Source of the DNA: Rodentolepis nana
Lineage: Eukaryota; Platyhelminthes; Cestoda; Cyclophyllidea; Hymenolepididae
Direction of reading: 5' to 3'
Assembly: GCA_900617975.1 (NCBI GenBank)
Contig: UZAE01012971.1
Span: forward strand, 1 to 28,572
Length of the DNA: 28,572 nucleotides
Shown here: piece after piece, positions 12,401 to 27,364 of the stretch
Layout of the letters: each line of letters opens with the position of its first letter
How positions within the stretch are numbered: the first letter of the stretch is position 1
Translations under genes and position numbers: made by a program
Notes under the pieces: model-generated
The model's database searches: none
What the model was told of the DNA's origin: nothing
What the model saw: the letters and a program-made list of their open reading frames with translations, nothing else

Positions 12401-12901
12401 TGTACGTTTAATTATCTCAGAAGCTTGATCCAAGGCCTTCTGAGTGGTTTCTAAGGGTTCTAACTCCTTGTCAACTTGAAGACGTAATTTTCTTTTACGT
12501 GAATGTGCTGCTACCCAATCGGACTCTTCACTTAGCCGAGTATTTTCATTCTGTAAGTAGTTTCGAAGAGCAGTTATATATTCTCCGACAGCTTTATTAT
12601 GATCAAGAAGCCAGTGTAAAGAACCAGTCAACAAAGTGGCTGATTTTCCCGTTCCAGTAGGACTTTCAATAAGAGCACATTTTGAAGAGGCAAGGGTGCT
12701 ATAGAGGAACCTCATTAAATCAACCTGCTGGGAATATGGTTTGGGATAAGGGAAACCAGGAAAATCGGCTCTTGTTGGAGATTTAAAAGCTGGCATTAAT
12801 GAAGACCTAGGGGTCTGAGAGGGTAAATTTCCCGTTATTTCGTCAAAAGAAAGATTAGCAATCAGTTGATCGCCCTCAGTGTCTTTTTCAAAATCATCCA
12901 T
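2127..12901 (-). CDS. DDX11: DDX11/CHL1-type ATP-dependent DNA helicase, 5' part
   Basis: This is a superfamily 2 XPD-like Fe-S DNA helicase. In other eukaryotes the family unwinds DNA 5' to 3' in the nucleus and supports sister-chromatid cohesion and replication-fork stability. Exon 1 is 11183-12901 (573 codons) and exon 2 is 2127-2383, joined by GTAAGT at 11182 and CTGCAG before 2383, both phase 0. Visible motifs are a Q-motif-like FPYPKPYSQQ (about 50-59), Walker A ESPTGTGKS (79-87), Ia YSSRTHSQL (232-240), candidate Fe-S cysteines C270, C288, C298/C302 and C344 (RACPYY), and DEAH at 387-390. The later DFLFAAGLDHINLS matches DDX11 specifically, separating it from XPD, RTEL1 and FANCJ. Exon 2 supplies DGRVIV and LRFVILNP, which in human DDX11 precede motif III. 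Motifs III-VI are missing, so the gene runs past the left edge. The ATG at 12901 leaves a short N-terminal extension before the Q-motif. The exon 2 donor (GTTACT at 2126) is weak and its position is uncertain. Confidence 0.93.
3035..3229 (-). CDS. Doubtful small ORF with signal-peptide-like N-terminus
   Basis: A 64-residue ORF starts at a true ATG and lies within DDX11 intron 1 on the same strand. Residues 1-26 resemble a secretion signal: a Lys, then hydrophobic FTVLLSTIWFLSMLG, then GNS-YT as a possible cleavage site. The rest is basic (KGKVRGREKC, KRKLNYRSRH). A GTACTT near codon 60 could be a splice donor, making this a first exon. I do not recognise a family. Chance occurrence is at least as likely as a real secreted peptide. 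Confidence 0.15.
   Translation of the reverse strand: MKQLNCGHFTVLLSTIWFLSMLGNSYTTFPVENIQKGKVRGREKCLIKRKLNYRSRHQSTVLFQ
6642..6691. repeat. Poly-C double tract with undetermined base
   Basis: Two runs of about 22 C each are separated by an N at 6664 and GTTTT. The run lengths and the N suggest that sequencing or assembly was uncertain here. An overlapping plus-strand ORF rich in proline codons is an artefact of the tract. Confidence 0.9.
6945..6963. repeat. (AT)n microsatellite
   Basis: About nine AT units lie within DDX11 intron 1, downstream of the poly-C double tract. No function is apparent. Confidence 0.9.
9443..9471. repeat. Poly-C tract of 29 bases
   Basis: This is the longest uninterrupted homopolymer in the window, preceded by a shorter C7-T. 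It is striking in AT-rich DNA and lies in DDX11 intron 1. The exact length should be treated as uncertain. Confidence 0.9.
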
Positions 12902-12906
12902 GCAAG

Positions 12907-12935
12907 CTAAAATAAAAAGAAAAGATAAAGAAATT
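12907..12935 (-). promoter_or_regulatory. 3' splice acceptor 5 nt before the DDX11 start codon
   Basis: On the minus strand a long pyrimidine-rich stretch ends in TTTTATTTTAG, followed by CTTGC and then the DDX11 ATG. It looks like a strong acceptor. It could be a spliced-leader trans-splice site, as flatworms use, or the end of a cis intron in the 5' UTR. The alpha-actinin ATG has no comparable AG just upstream. Confidence 0.55.
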
Positions 12936-14014
12936 CATTTGTGAAACTCCATATATAAACAGCTAATCGAGAATCATGTCGATATCAAATGGAGTAATAA
13001 TTTCATGTCGGTTTACACTCATCGATTTCAACACATAGGTTAGCGACTTCGAATGATCGAAAATCGATATTTCGCTGTGGGAAAACCCTTCAGTTGTGCT
13101 GGAAAATCGAATGGAAACTAAATTTCTAAATAACCGATACGGCAAAAAATCGTGATTAGATTACCGATATATAAACCCGTTCAGCCAATAAAATTAGTAA
13201 AAAATTTGGCAATAATACATGCTTGCTACTAGAAAAATCCTACTGGATAATACTAGCCCAAAGTCGCTTCTTTGCAGAAGAATTGGCGACATTGATGATA
13301 ATTAAGATTATAAACGATAATAAGCCACCATTGACGCTATAATTGAAGAGATTAAAAGAAATGTCACACATACACAGAGTTCACCTCAATTGATTATCAG
13401 TGCGCAAAGTTTATGGGACAAAAAGAAAAGACATTCTTGCACAAAATTGCAGTGGATTCAAACTTTCAAAGTAAAAATTTATCTAGCAGTCAAGCAAACG
13501 TTATTTATTTAAGGACGAGATTACTAATTCCTGTTAATATAAATTATCGAATATGGAGAACATGAGTAATGAGGCACAGCACAAATGTCCTCCCAAATCC
13601 GCCCCACGTTCAAGATATAACAAAAATATCCAATAACTTCATTAGCATTGAGAGAACAGGTAAAACACAAAGTAAGTACGCAATAAAGATTGATTATTTC
13701 AAATATGTGGAAGGCATGGAATATTAGTAACTTGGAGGAGAGAGGGCAGGGCAGACAGAAGACATCATCAAAAGGGGAAGAAAAAATGGAACAATCCAAT
13801 AAAAAACCGATCGATCAATCAATTAAGTAGCGAGCTGAGCAAGATTGATTTCTTTGATTTATTTCCAACAAGGAAGATACTAAAACGGTGTTTGCGAGTT
13901 TGTAGAAAAGAGTGGCTACAGTGGAATGGCTGCTATTGTAAATCGAGGATTGGAAAGATTGGGGAGGGATTAACGATATCGACGTGAAGGCTGAAAATTG
14001 CGAAGAGAAATTAT
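12936..14014 (-). other. Intergenic region between alpha-actinin and DDX11
   Basis: No gene is visible. Nearest DDX11, 12960-13175 contains repeated CGAT/CGATA words (for example TCGATATC, AAAATCGATATTTCG, ACCGATATA) that may belong to a promoter. Nearest alpha-actinin lie two polyadenylation-signal candidates on the minus strand, at 13858-13863 and 13504-13509. Confidence 0.5.
13858..13863 (-). promoter_or_regulatory. Candidate polyadenylation signal of alpha-actinin
   Basis: An AATAAA hexamer on the minus strand lies about 150 nt after the alpha-actinin stop codon. A second AATAAA lies at 13504-13509. Which one is used cannot be told from sequence. Confidence 0.45.
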
Positions 14015-20841
<6,827 letters not shown>

Positions 20842-22590
20842 TTTTCAAAGAGAATAAAATGTGCTCAAGGGTGCCGCTTAAACTAAAACAGCTTAAACAT
20901 TGGATGATCTCAACAAAGGACCTATTCAATACTTTGTATTTGAAGTAAATTTGGAAAACTTTAAACGAAATATTTTATTTTTAGATTTAAATTGCTTCTA
21001 GTTATATTGGAGACTTTTGTAGTTTCTTTCAGTGGTGATGGACCTTCAATGAAATGTGCAAATGTAAACTATTTCCTCTAGCTTGAATGATCATTTTGGT
21101 CTAAAATTATAAGGTTTGGTTCAATTGGAGAAGTTTTTTTACTTTTATTCATCACATCTAAATGTATGTCTGATTTTATGTTAATAGCGGATATTTTAAA
21201 GAAATAAATCAGAAGCCTAATAAGGAGATATATTGAAACTCACATTGAACTTTGTCTTGACGTCACCATTATTTTGAAAATTAAACTATTATTTAACGAT
21301 CTAATGATTATGGCTACAGAATGTTCCCAGCTTTGTTATTCAATTTTTCATTGCATATCAACATATCTTTTAAATTATTGTACTCTAGTGGTCGAAGTAC
21401 AACAGAAGATTAACCAACGTGACTATTTACTTACTATTTCGTCCCCAAATGACGATATATTCTGCTTTAATATAACTAATAATAAGGTATTTTCATTAAA
21501 ACTTACTGACTCCAATATTTCTAAGTTACAGTTAAGTAGAATTGGGAAAATTGATAATACTCACCACAATATCAGTTTAATGTCAAAGTCAAGACATAAA
21601 TTATGCTAGTAGATGAAAATATCAAAATCATCACTAGTAAATCCAAGTTAATTATTTATAAAAGCCCAAAGAGGTAAATAATTAGTGTCGAAATTATGCA
21701 TTCCCTCTGAAGTAAGGTACGATTTGGTATTTTATAATGCGGTTTTCTCTTTATTTTTTATTTAAGTTTCCGTTATTAAAGTCAAATATGATCCGAATTC
21801 AATTATCAACTCTTTAACTATATGCACTCGAATCCTTGATTACCTATTTAGTCTGAAAGTTTTACTTCATGGAATAGTTTGTAAAATTTTAACCATTCTT
21901 GAGATTATTCTAAAAGAAAAGTATCACCCCCGACAAAGTGCTGAAAATCTTCTTTCTCATACATTGCAATTTTTGAGAAATTCTCTCAGAAATGACTGAA
22001 GATTACTGGAATAAGCATTATAACCTGTAGTATTACTTTGATATATTCCATTGAAGTCTAATAACTCTCGAGATTGACTAACAGATACTTAAGTTAATTA
22101 ATTGGTTGGCGAAATTTTATTCAAGGTGGTGGGGTAATGTCTCTGAAATCAATGAATTATTTTTAAAACAATATGGCGGAAAAATATGTTAATCTAGCAA
22201 TTAAGCAATAATAAAGTAAATCAACAATTTCAATTATTTAACCTTATTCTGCAGATTTTTCGGGGCTTGTTTCTTGACTGAGAACTTGTAAATATTTTAG
22301 GCTCGAATCTTTATTAATTAGGGTTTTATTTTATGCTTAAATCCCTTAATGTTTAGTACTTCACACTAATATTCCTTGACAATAGTATATCACTTTCAGC
22401 ATATTTATAGGGATCGAAAAATATTCTTACATTAAATCATTTGGCCTATTTTTATAATATTAAAAGCACAGATGACAAAAATTTAAATATATTTGAACAA
22501 CTTGGTCTCACTGAAAAATTCAACGAACAAATCGTTCTTATATCGCTTATCCAAACCATAGCTACAACCCTAATACCAATTCGAAATAAA
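20842..22590. other. Head-to-head intergenic region, alpha-actinin / ZSWIM2
   Basis: The start codons of the two divergent genes are 1749 nt apart, so both promoters must lie here or in untranslated exons. The sequence is AT-rich without an obvious TATA, Inr or repeat cluster. A doubtful ORF lies at 21304-21609. The reading frame of ZSWIM2 exon 1 stays open upstream to about 22441 but has no ATG before 22591. Confidence 0.5.
21304..21609 (+). CDS. Doubtful ORF or exon, 101 aa, unrecognised
   Basis: The ORF opens at a true ATG. The segment 21389-21486 is framed by an acceptor-like TACTCTAG and a donor-like AAG/GTATTT, and reads as a plausible soluble peptide (VEVQQKINQRDYLLTISS, DDIFCFNITNNK). 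It has no recognised domain. It could be an exon of an unknown plus-strand gene, a 5' exon of ZSWIM2, or chance. Composition is AT-rich like its surroundings, which argues against strong coding selection. Confidence 0.2.
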   Translation: MIMATECSQLCYSIFHCISTYLLNYCTLVVEVQQKINQRDYLLTISSPNDDIFCFNITNNKVFSLKLTDSNISKLQLSRIGKIDNTHHNISLMSKSRHKLC

Positions 22591-25500
22591 ATGCGGAGTA
22601 ATGCTTACAGACGTGAGGCTACAATAATCGTTGAACAAAATCAGAATGTTGCCTTGAATACTACAATGTGCATAGTTCAGAATTTCGGTCCGATGGGGTT
22701 TCTTATTCACGAAGAAAACGGAAATCAAAAGCATAAAGTTCGAAATATTTAATTATAACCTTGAGGTTTTTATTGGTGAGCGCCATACCTGCACCTGCAA
22801 ATTATATTCGAAGGAACGTGATTTGTGTAAACATATATGCTGGATTCTTCTTAAGAAATTTAAACTAAATAAACACGATCCAAGTATTTGTATACCTGAT
22901 TAAATGCGTTCTTATTAAGTTTCATGGCAGAACGGATTGAGCGATAGGGAGCTGTCGAAATTGTTAGAAAAGAGCTTGGAAAGTAATGTAGTAGCGACTA
23001 TACCGGAGAAGAAACTTGAACTCGAGGACATTTCCGAAGTAGGAATTACATCAATGGTGATTATCTATTAGACCAGAGTATGTCAGAGGCCTATTGAACA
23101 GGCGGATATATGTCCTATTTGTCAGGATGAATTTCTTTCTTCACATCGATCACCCGTTACGTATTGTCGAAACGGTTGTGGCAATAATGTTCACATCAAG
23201 TGCATGAAAATTTGGAAGGATCATCGAACAAAAGAACAAAACATAGGTTTGTGCCTTGTGTACAATTTCCATGTGCTTAATAAACAGTTAAGCTTGATTG
23301 TATATCCTGTCCAATATGCAGAGGAAATTTTGCAAAGTTAGGAGATCTAAACCATGAAATACTTCTCTGCGAAAATCGTTTTAATAAAACAGCCAAGGCA
23401 CTAAGCGATGAAGAATTGATTGTTGGACTGATAACTCGAAGAAATAATATGGAAGTTCATAAGGACATCTGTTACCTTTGCGCCTGTTCGCCAATAACTG
23501 GGCAAATATATTGCTCAAACGACGCGGGGAATTTTTCGAAAGGCAATAAAGTAGATAAGGTTTTATGTGGCAACTGCTTCAATAAATGTATCCGTTTGCA
23601 TACCGAAGAAAAGTACACATTTTATTGGAAAGACGTAAGAACTTTAATGTAACATATCTTCAACAAGTTTAAATTCTTCCAAGTATAAGCGCACAAACGT
23701 GTTTGATTTCCTAGCATATGTAAGAGGTTAACTTGCAATTTAAATGAATAAAAGAATACATTTTCCATTAGAAAGAATCCGAAAATTGGAGAAAAATTTC
23801 TCAGAATTTTGGTTTCCTCATTGGATTTGAAAGGATGCATAAAATTAATACCGACAATTGGTAAAAATTTAAAATATCATTCAATTTTAAATTAATTAAG
23901 ATTGCATTCACAATTTTACCCTTAATTAATTCAACAGAATTTTGGATAGCTTAATTATTGATTAATAAGTGGATGTTATTGACTTAATCAAAGGCTTGAA
24001 GGACTATGGTACTCCAAGTGTCTGTTTGCCTCTTTAATTCACAAATCAAATGAATATGAGCGTTGAATAGTATATCGTATAGAAAAATACACTCAAAAGT
24101 TTTGGTTTGGTACCCGAATATCTTCTGCATCCTTTAGTGAATAGTACTTGAAGAGTATTTTTAAAAAAAATTCGCAGATAACACATTCACTTATACGAAT
24201 CTCTAATTTAGCTTCCCAAAACTGCTTTTCCACCACGCAATATGGCACTTAATTAGGTAACTATTAAGAAGTATAACCACGAACCCCTTATTTGTAGCCT
24301 ATCCTAACGTTTTCAAAGTGCAATAGAAATTGGGCGAAAAGAGAAACAGTCAAAATGTTCATTTGCTTGAGCTTTATAAATTTGAATGCTTTACTTTTTT
24401 GCTATTAGGCCAGAAACTGCTGTCGAAGCCCTCATCAGACCACTCAGTAGGAGAGAACTGAGCAAAATCCCAAAATGGCTAATTAAAGCTGATATACGAA
24501 GCTCGATTCAATCTGGTCGTTGTGAAGGTGGCCATGCCTCAGGCCTTTTGGCCCCTGGTCAACAATGTCGTATCTGTTTGATGCATTTTCAAGAAGGCGA
24601 AGAGGTGAGAAGCCTCCTGAACTGCAATCACATCTTCCATTCAAATTGTGTGGATCCTTGGCTTCTTCATCTGTGAGTTAATCCTCAAATATTCTCTTGA
24701 CATCTTATACCCTCTATGATTTCGACTAACTCACAGAGATATCAAATCCCAACTTTGTGTCACTAGAATAAATTCTAGCGTATTAGGTTAGTTATTTACA
24801 CCAAAGAATATTTGTTTCTATAGAAATAATGGGATGATTGGTCGTTAATGAGGAAAAAAGTGAAAATTTGACAATATTAAAATCATTAATGTCCTTCCAT
24901 TTCACTAAGTTATTCCAACAGTAATTGCATGTAAATAAAAATATATTCATATATTCGAACAAGCAAATAATTGAACTCTTATATATTGTCCTATTTGTAG
25001 TGATTCGTTCTAAAAGATTGAACTAAACTAATTTTATACGAATAAAATGGAACTATGTGAACCCCCCCCCCCCTCCCCCCTCGACTGTCATTTAACTTTG
25101 CAAAGATTTAGTATATCTATTTTACAACACAGTAAATAAGACGTATCTTTTACTGCCATGAATGATTGGTAGAAATAAAGTTATAAAGATGTTTCTTCAA
25201 ACTGACGCTTGGTCTCCATAAATTATAGATCACCGTGTTGTCCTCTTGATGGAAAATTTGCTGCTAAATTAATGAATGCTCAGTCTGATCGAAATGCAAA
25301 CTCAAAGCTCGATACGAGGTGGCCTTCGTTAAGAACTGCCAATAATTCTCATGAAGTAAGTCTCTGACACTTCATTAGGGCACAAATATCGTTTTAATAT
25401 GCTACCTTTTGATGGTGTGAAAAGCAAACTCAAAATCCCTACCGGTTAATAGAGAACGAGCAATTATTTTTTTAAAATGTGGGAATTTTTTTTCCATGAA

Positions 25501-25814
25501 GACTTAGAAACCATTTTGCCTAATATTTAGGGATTGAGCATTCCTATGGTACAATTTATGGGTCGAATCCATTTGCCCACCTAGTAATTTATACTTGCAT
25601 AAAAATGGAAAGGAGGAGAGGTGGGTATGGGGACGGGGGTGGATGACCTACAGGTTATATCAACAGTTCCGTTACTAGGAGATAAATTAGCGCTTATGGA
25701 GTCAAAGATGCGGAAAATTACTGACTGTCTGGTTAGCCGATAGCTTCCCCCTTTGAGGACTTCCTCCAGACGAATAGAAACCCGGTTCTTCCGGCCAAAT
25801 CCACCTTATCTTGA
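22591..25814 (+). CDS. ZSWIM2: ZSWIM2-type E3 ubiquitin-protein ligase
   Basis: In mammals ZSWIM2 (MEX) is a testis-expressed RING-type E3 ligase linked to death-receptor apoptosis. Exons: 22591-22737, 22766-22883, 22920-23038, 23072-23246, 23288-23648, 24409-24672, 25229-25355, 25770-25814; all GT-AG, phase-consistent, 451 aa. The start is supported by MRSNAYRRE and NFGPMGFLIHEE matching the human N-terminus. Domains: SWIM CxCx9CxH (C58, C60, C70, H72; then KHICWILLKKFKL), RING1 (C142/C145 to C194/C197, with NGCGNNVHIKCMKI), ZZ-like (about 248-296) and RING-H2 (C360, C363, then NCNHIFHSNC and CPLDG). In RING2 Asp replaces the last Cys, as in human. Two predicted ZZ ligands are missing. The human protein is longer (633 aa as I recall), so the C-terminal tail is absent or differs. 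The exon 5 donor (GTAACA) was chosen over the nearby GTAAGA because only it keeps frame with exon 6. The 15-codon last exon is the least certain part. Confidence 0.9.
22738..22765 (+). other. 28-nt intron of ZSWIM2
   Basis: It begins GTTCGAAA and ends ACCTTGAG. It lies between two codons (phase 0), contains an in-frame TAA, and its length is not a multiple of three. Removing it joins NQKHK to VFIGERHTCTC, which aligns without a gap to human YMDFR-VFLGNPHVCNC. A sequencing frameshift is the alternative, but the stop codon and the exact GT-AG borders favour an intron. Confidence 0.75.
23649..24408 (+). other. ZSWIM2 intron 5 (760 nt)
   Basis: GTAACA donor and TATTAG acceptor, phase 2. An alternative model uses GTAAGA at 23635 and would need one more exon of suitable phase in this stretch; I found only a weak candidate at about 23690-23725. 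Human ZSWIM2 has extra residues between ZZ and RING2, so a missed small exon is possible. Confidence 0.6.
24673..25228 (+). other. ZSWIM2 intron 6 (556 nt)
   Basis: GTGAGT donor and ATTATAG acceptor, phase 2, splitting the RING2 domain before its last zinc-ligand pair. It contains a C12-T-C6 tract at 25062-25080 and nothing else recognisable. Confidence 0.85.
25356..25769 (+). other. ZSWIM2 intron 7 (414 nt)
   Basis: GTAAGT donor is strong. The TCCTCCAG acceptor is plausible and phase-compatible (0), leading to 14 codons and a stop. No other content is recognised. Confidence 0.55.
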
Positions 25815-25860
25815 ATTTGCCAGGGACTGGCCAAAACGCTCTGAGAGTTGTTTTATATTA

Positions 25861-25866
25861 ATTAAA
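25861..25866 (+). promoter_or_regulatory. Candidate polyadenylation signal of ZSWIM2
   Basis: ATTAAA, the commonest variant of AATAAA, lies 47 nt after the proposed stop codon. This spacing supports the proposed last exon but does not prove it. Confidence 0.35.
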
Positions 25867-26663
25867 ACACGTACAATCATATTGATCTGGCCCCGTACTC
25901 AGAAGAATTATGATAATTCTGGCCTCCCATTTTATTCCCAATAACAATCCTGAATAATTGAAACTGTGCCAAATTAAATAACCGTCGTGCAAAGAATGTC
26001 AACATTGTTCACCTTTAAATTTGTATTTTTTTGCCTCATAAAAAGGAAAAAAGTGGTACATAAAAGTACTCTGATGAGTAAAATATTGTGTGTGTTTTGC
26101 AATGCTAATAACTTTTTATTTGCTTGTGTCAGAGAAGAAACATTCTGCAGCAAATTTTAGTAGTCAGAATTAATTAAGCTTCTTCATATTATCACTTCAA
26201 TTTTTGTCAACTTCACTTTAATCATTGTTCTTAGGAAAGCAACTTATTTTAACAGAAATGTTTGAAAATCTGAATTTTACAAGCATCTGCGGGTTTGAAA
26301 AGTTTGTTCCATCTGAGCCTTCACATTGCGCTTTTCGTTGAAGAAACAAAATCAACCACCAAAGCTGTTTAAAGTCTTACATTTATAAGTTCCTATAGAT
26401 TGAAATCGTAGTTTGAGTTGATTTATCCTTCGGCAGATGAAATATCCGTAATCACCCAATCTATTCAATTGTACAGTTATTTGATGGTCACCTTCTTTTC
26501 TATCAACCAAGTTAAGGTGGCATTTTCGAAGATATGTTCACAAAATGACACTGATTTCCAGCCTTTGTAATTGAATACCGTTATCAAGCATTGGTCTATC
26601 CGAAATCCTTCAAAGTAAGCCCTAACGCCATTGATGCGAGCCAAGGTCACATCAGACGAACGG

Positions 26664-27034
26664 TATTTATATTCAGGAACTGGGGTGTGCGATAGACTTA
26701 CCTCCAAGTGGTGCACCCTGGTTGACTTCTAACTTCAAACTACCATCACCCCACTGTATGTCATATTCGACATCTTCCACAGTACTCACCTCACCTTTTT
26801 CCTACCTTTTCTAAGCCTCCACAGTACTCATCTTACCTTTTTCTCTACCTTCGTGTGCACAGTACTCACCTCACCATTTTCTGCCGTTTCTACCTTTGTC
26901 TTTGAAACACAATTTGTTCCCACCCTTTCGACTCTTTTTCACTTTGATATTTCTTCTCCTCTGTGAGGCCTGAAGTCAAGTAAAGGGATATTAATAACTA
27001 TCAAAACGCCTGCCATCTGATATAAATAAATATT
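26664..27034 (-). repeat. Dispersed repeat, copy B
   Basis: This is the inverted counterpart of 1324-1665, about 25 kb away. Read on the minus strand it begins TATTTATTTATATCAGATG and ends near CGCACACCCC. It differs from copy A by substitutions, by lacking about 40 bases, and by two extra tandem units at 26778-26897. Two divergent copies in 28.6 kb suggest a moderately abundant family in this genome. Confidence 0.85.
26778..26897 (-). repeat. Tandem repeat, about 3 units of 38-42 bp, inside copy B
   Basis: CACAGTACTCA recurs at 26778, 26820 and 26858, each followed by TCACC- or TTACC-like and pyrimidine-rich sequence. Copy A has only one unit, so the array probably expanded in this copy. 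On the minus strand two of the units carry GTGAGTACTGTG, close to a consensus 5' splice site. Confidence 0.85.
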
Positions 27035-27339
27035 CAGGACATTAGTTACGACATTTTAATTTAGACTAGCGTTAATAAATGTAGTACTACTACCTCCATG
27101 CCTAATTCGTGTAAGCAACGCTATTTTTTCATAAGATATCATAAAGATTAGTTTTTCACTTAAGTCTCTTAGAATTTATTAAGTAGTGGCATTCCCCCCC
27201 CCTCCCCCTGAGGACTGAGATATAACATTAACGCCTACGTACTTCAAATTTTGTGCAAACAAGTCCAAAAATATGCATTTTATGCAAGTATAAATCTGAT
27301 TTCGAAAACAATTATCTAAAAGTTTAATCGTGAATAGTT

Positions 27340-27364
27340 GGGGGTGGGGGGGGGGAGGGGGAAG
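27340..27364 (+). repeat. G-rich tract
   Basis: About five G, T, about eleven G, A, then five G, followed by AAGGTGGG. It has the guanine runs needed for a G-quadruplex. It is intergenic, and no regulated gene is apparent nearby. Confidence 0.8.

Noticed and set aside
11734..12428. Plus-strand ORFs opposite DDX11 exon 1
   Set aside because: These are antisense shadows of a well-supported coding exon, with no homology of their own.
22441..22590. Upstream in-frame extension of ZSWIM2 exon 1
   Set aside because: It has no ATG, only a TTG at its start, and it does not align with the family; the ATG at 22591 matches the human start region.
23690..23725. 36-nt candidate exon in ZSWIM2 intron 5
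   Set aside because: Its borders look plausible, but including it leaves exon 6 in the wrong phase; the GTAACA donor model needs no extra exon.
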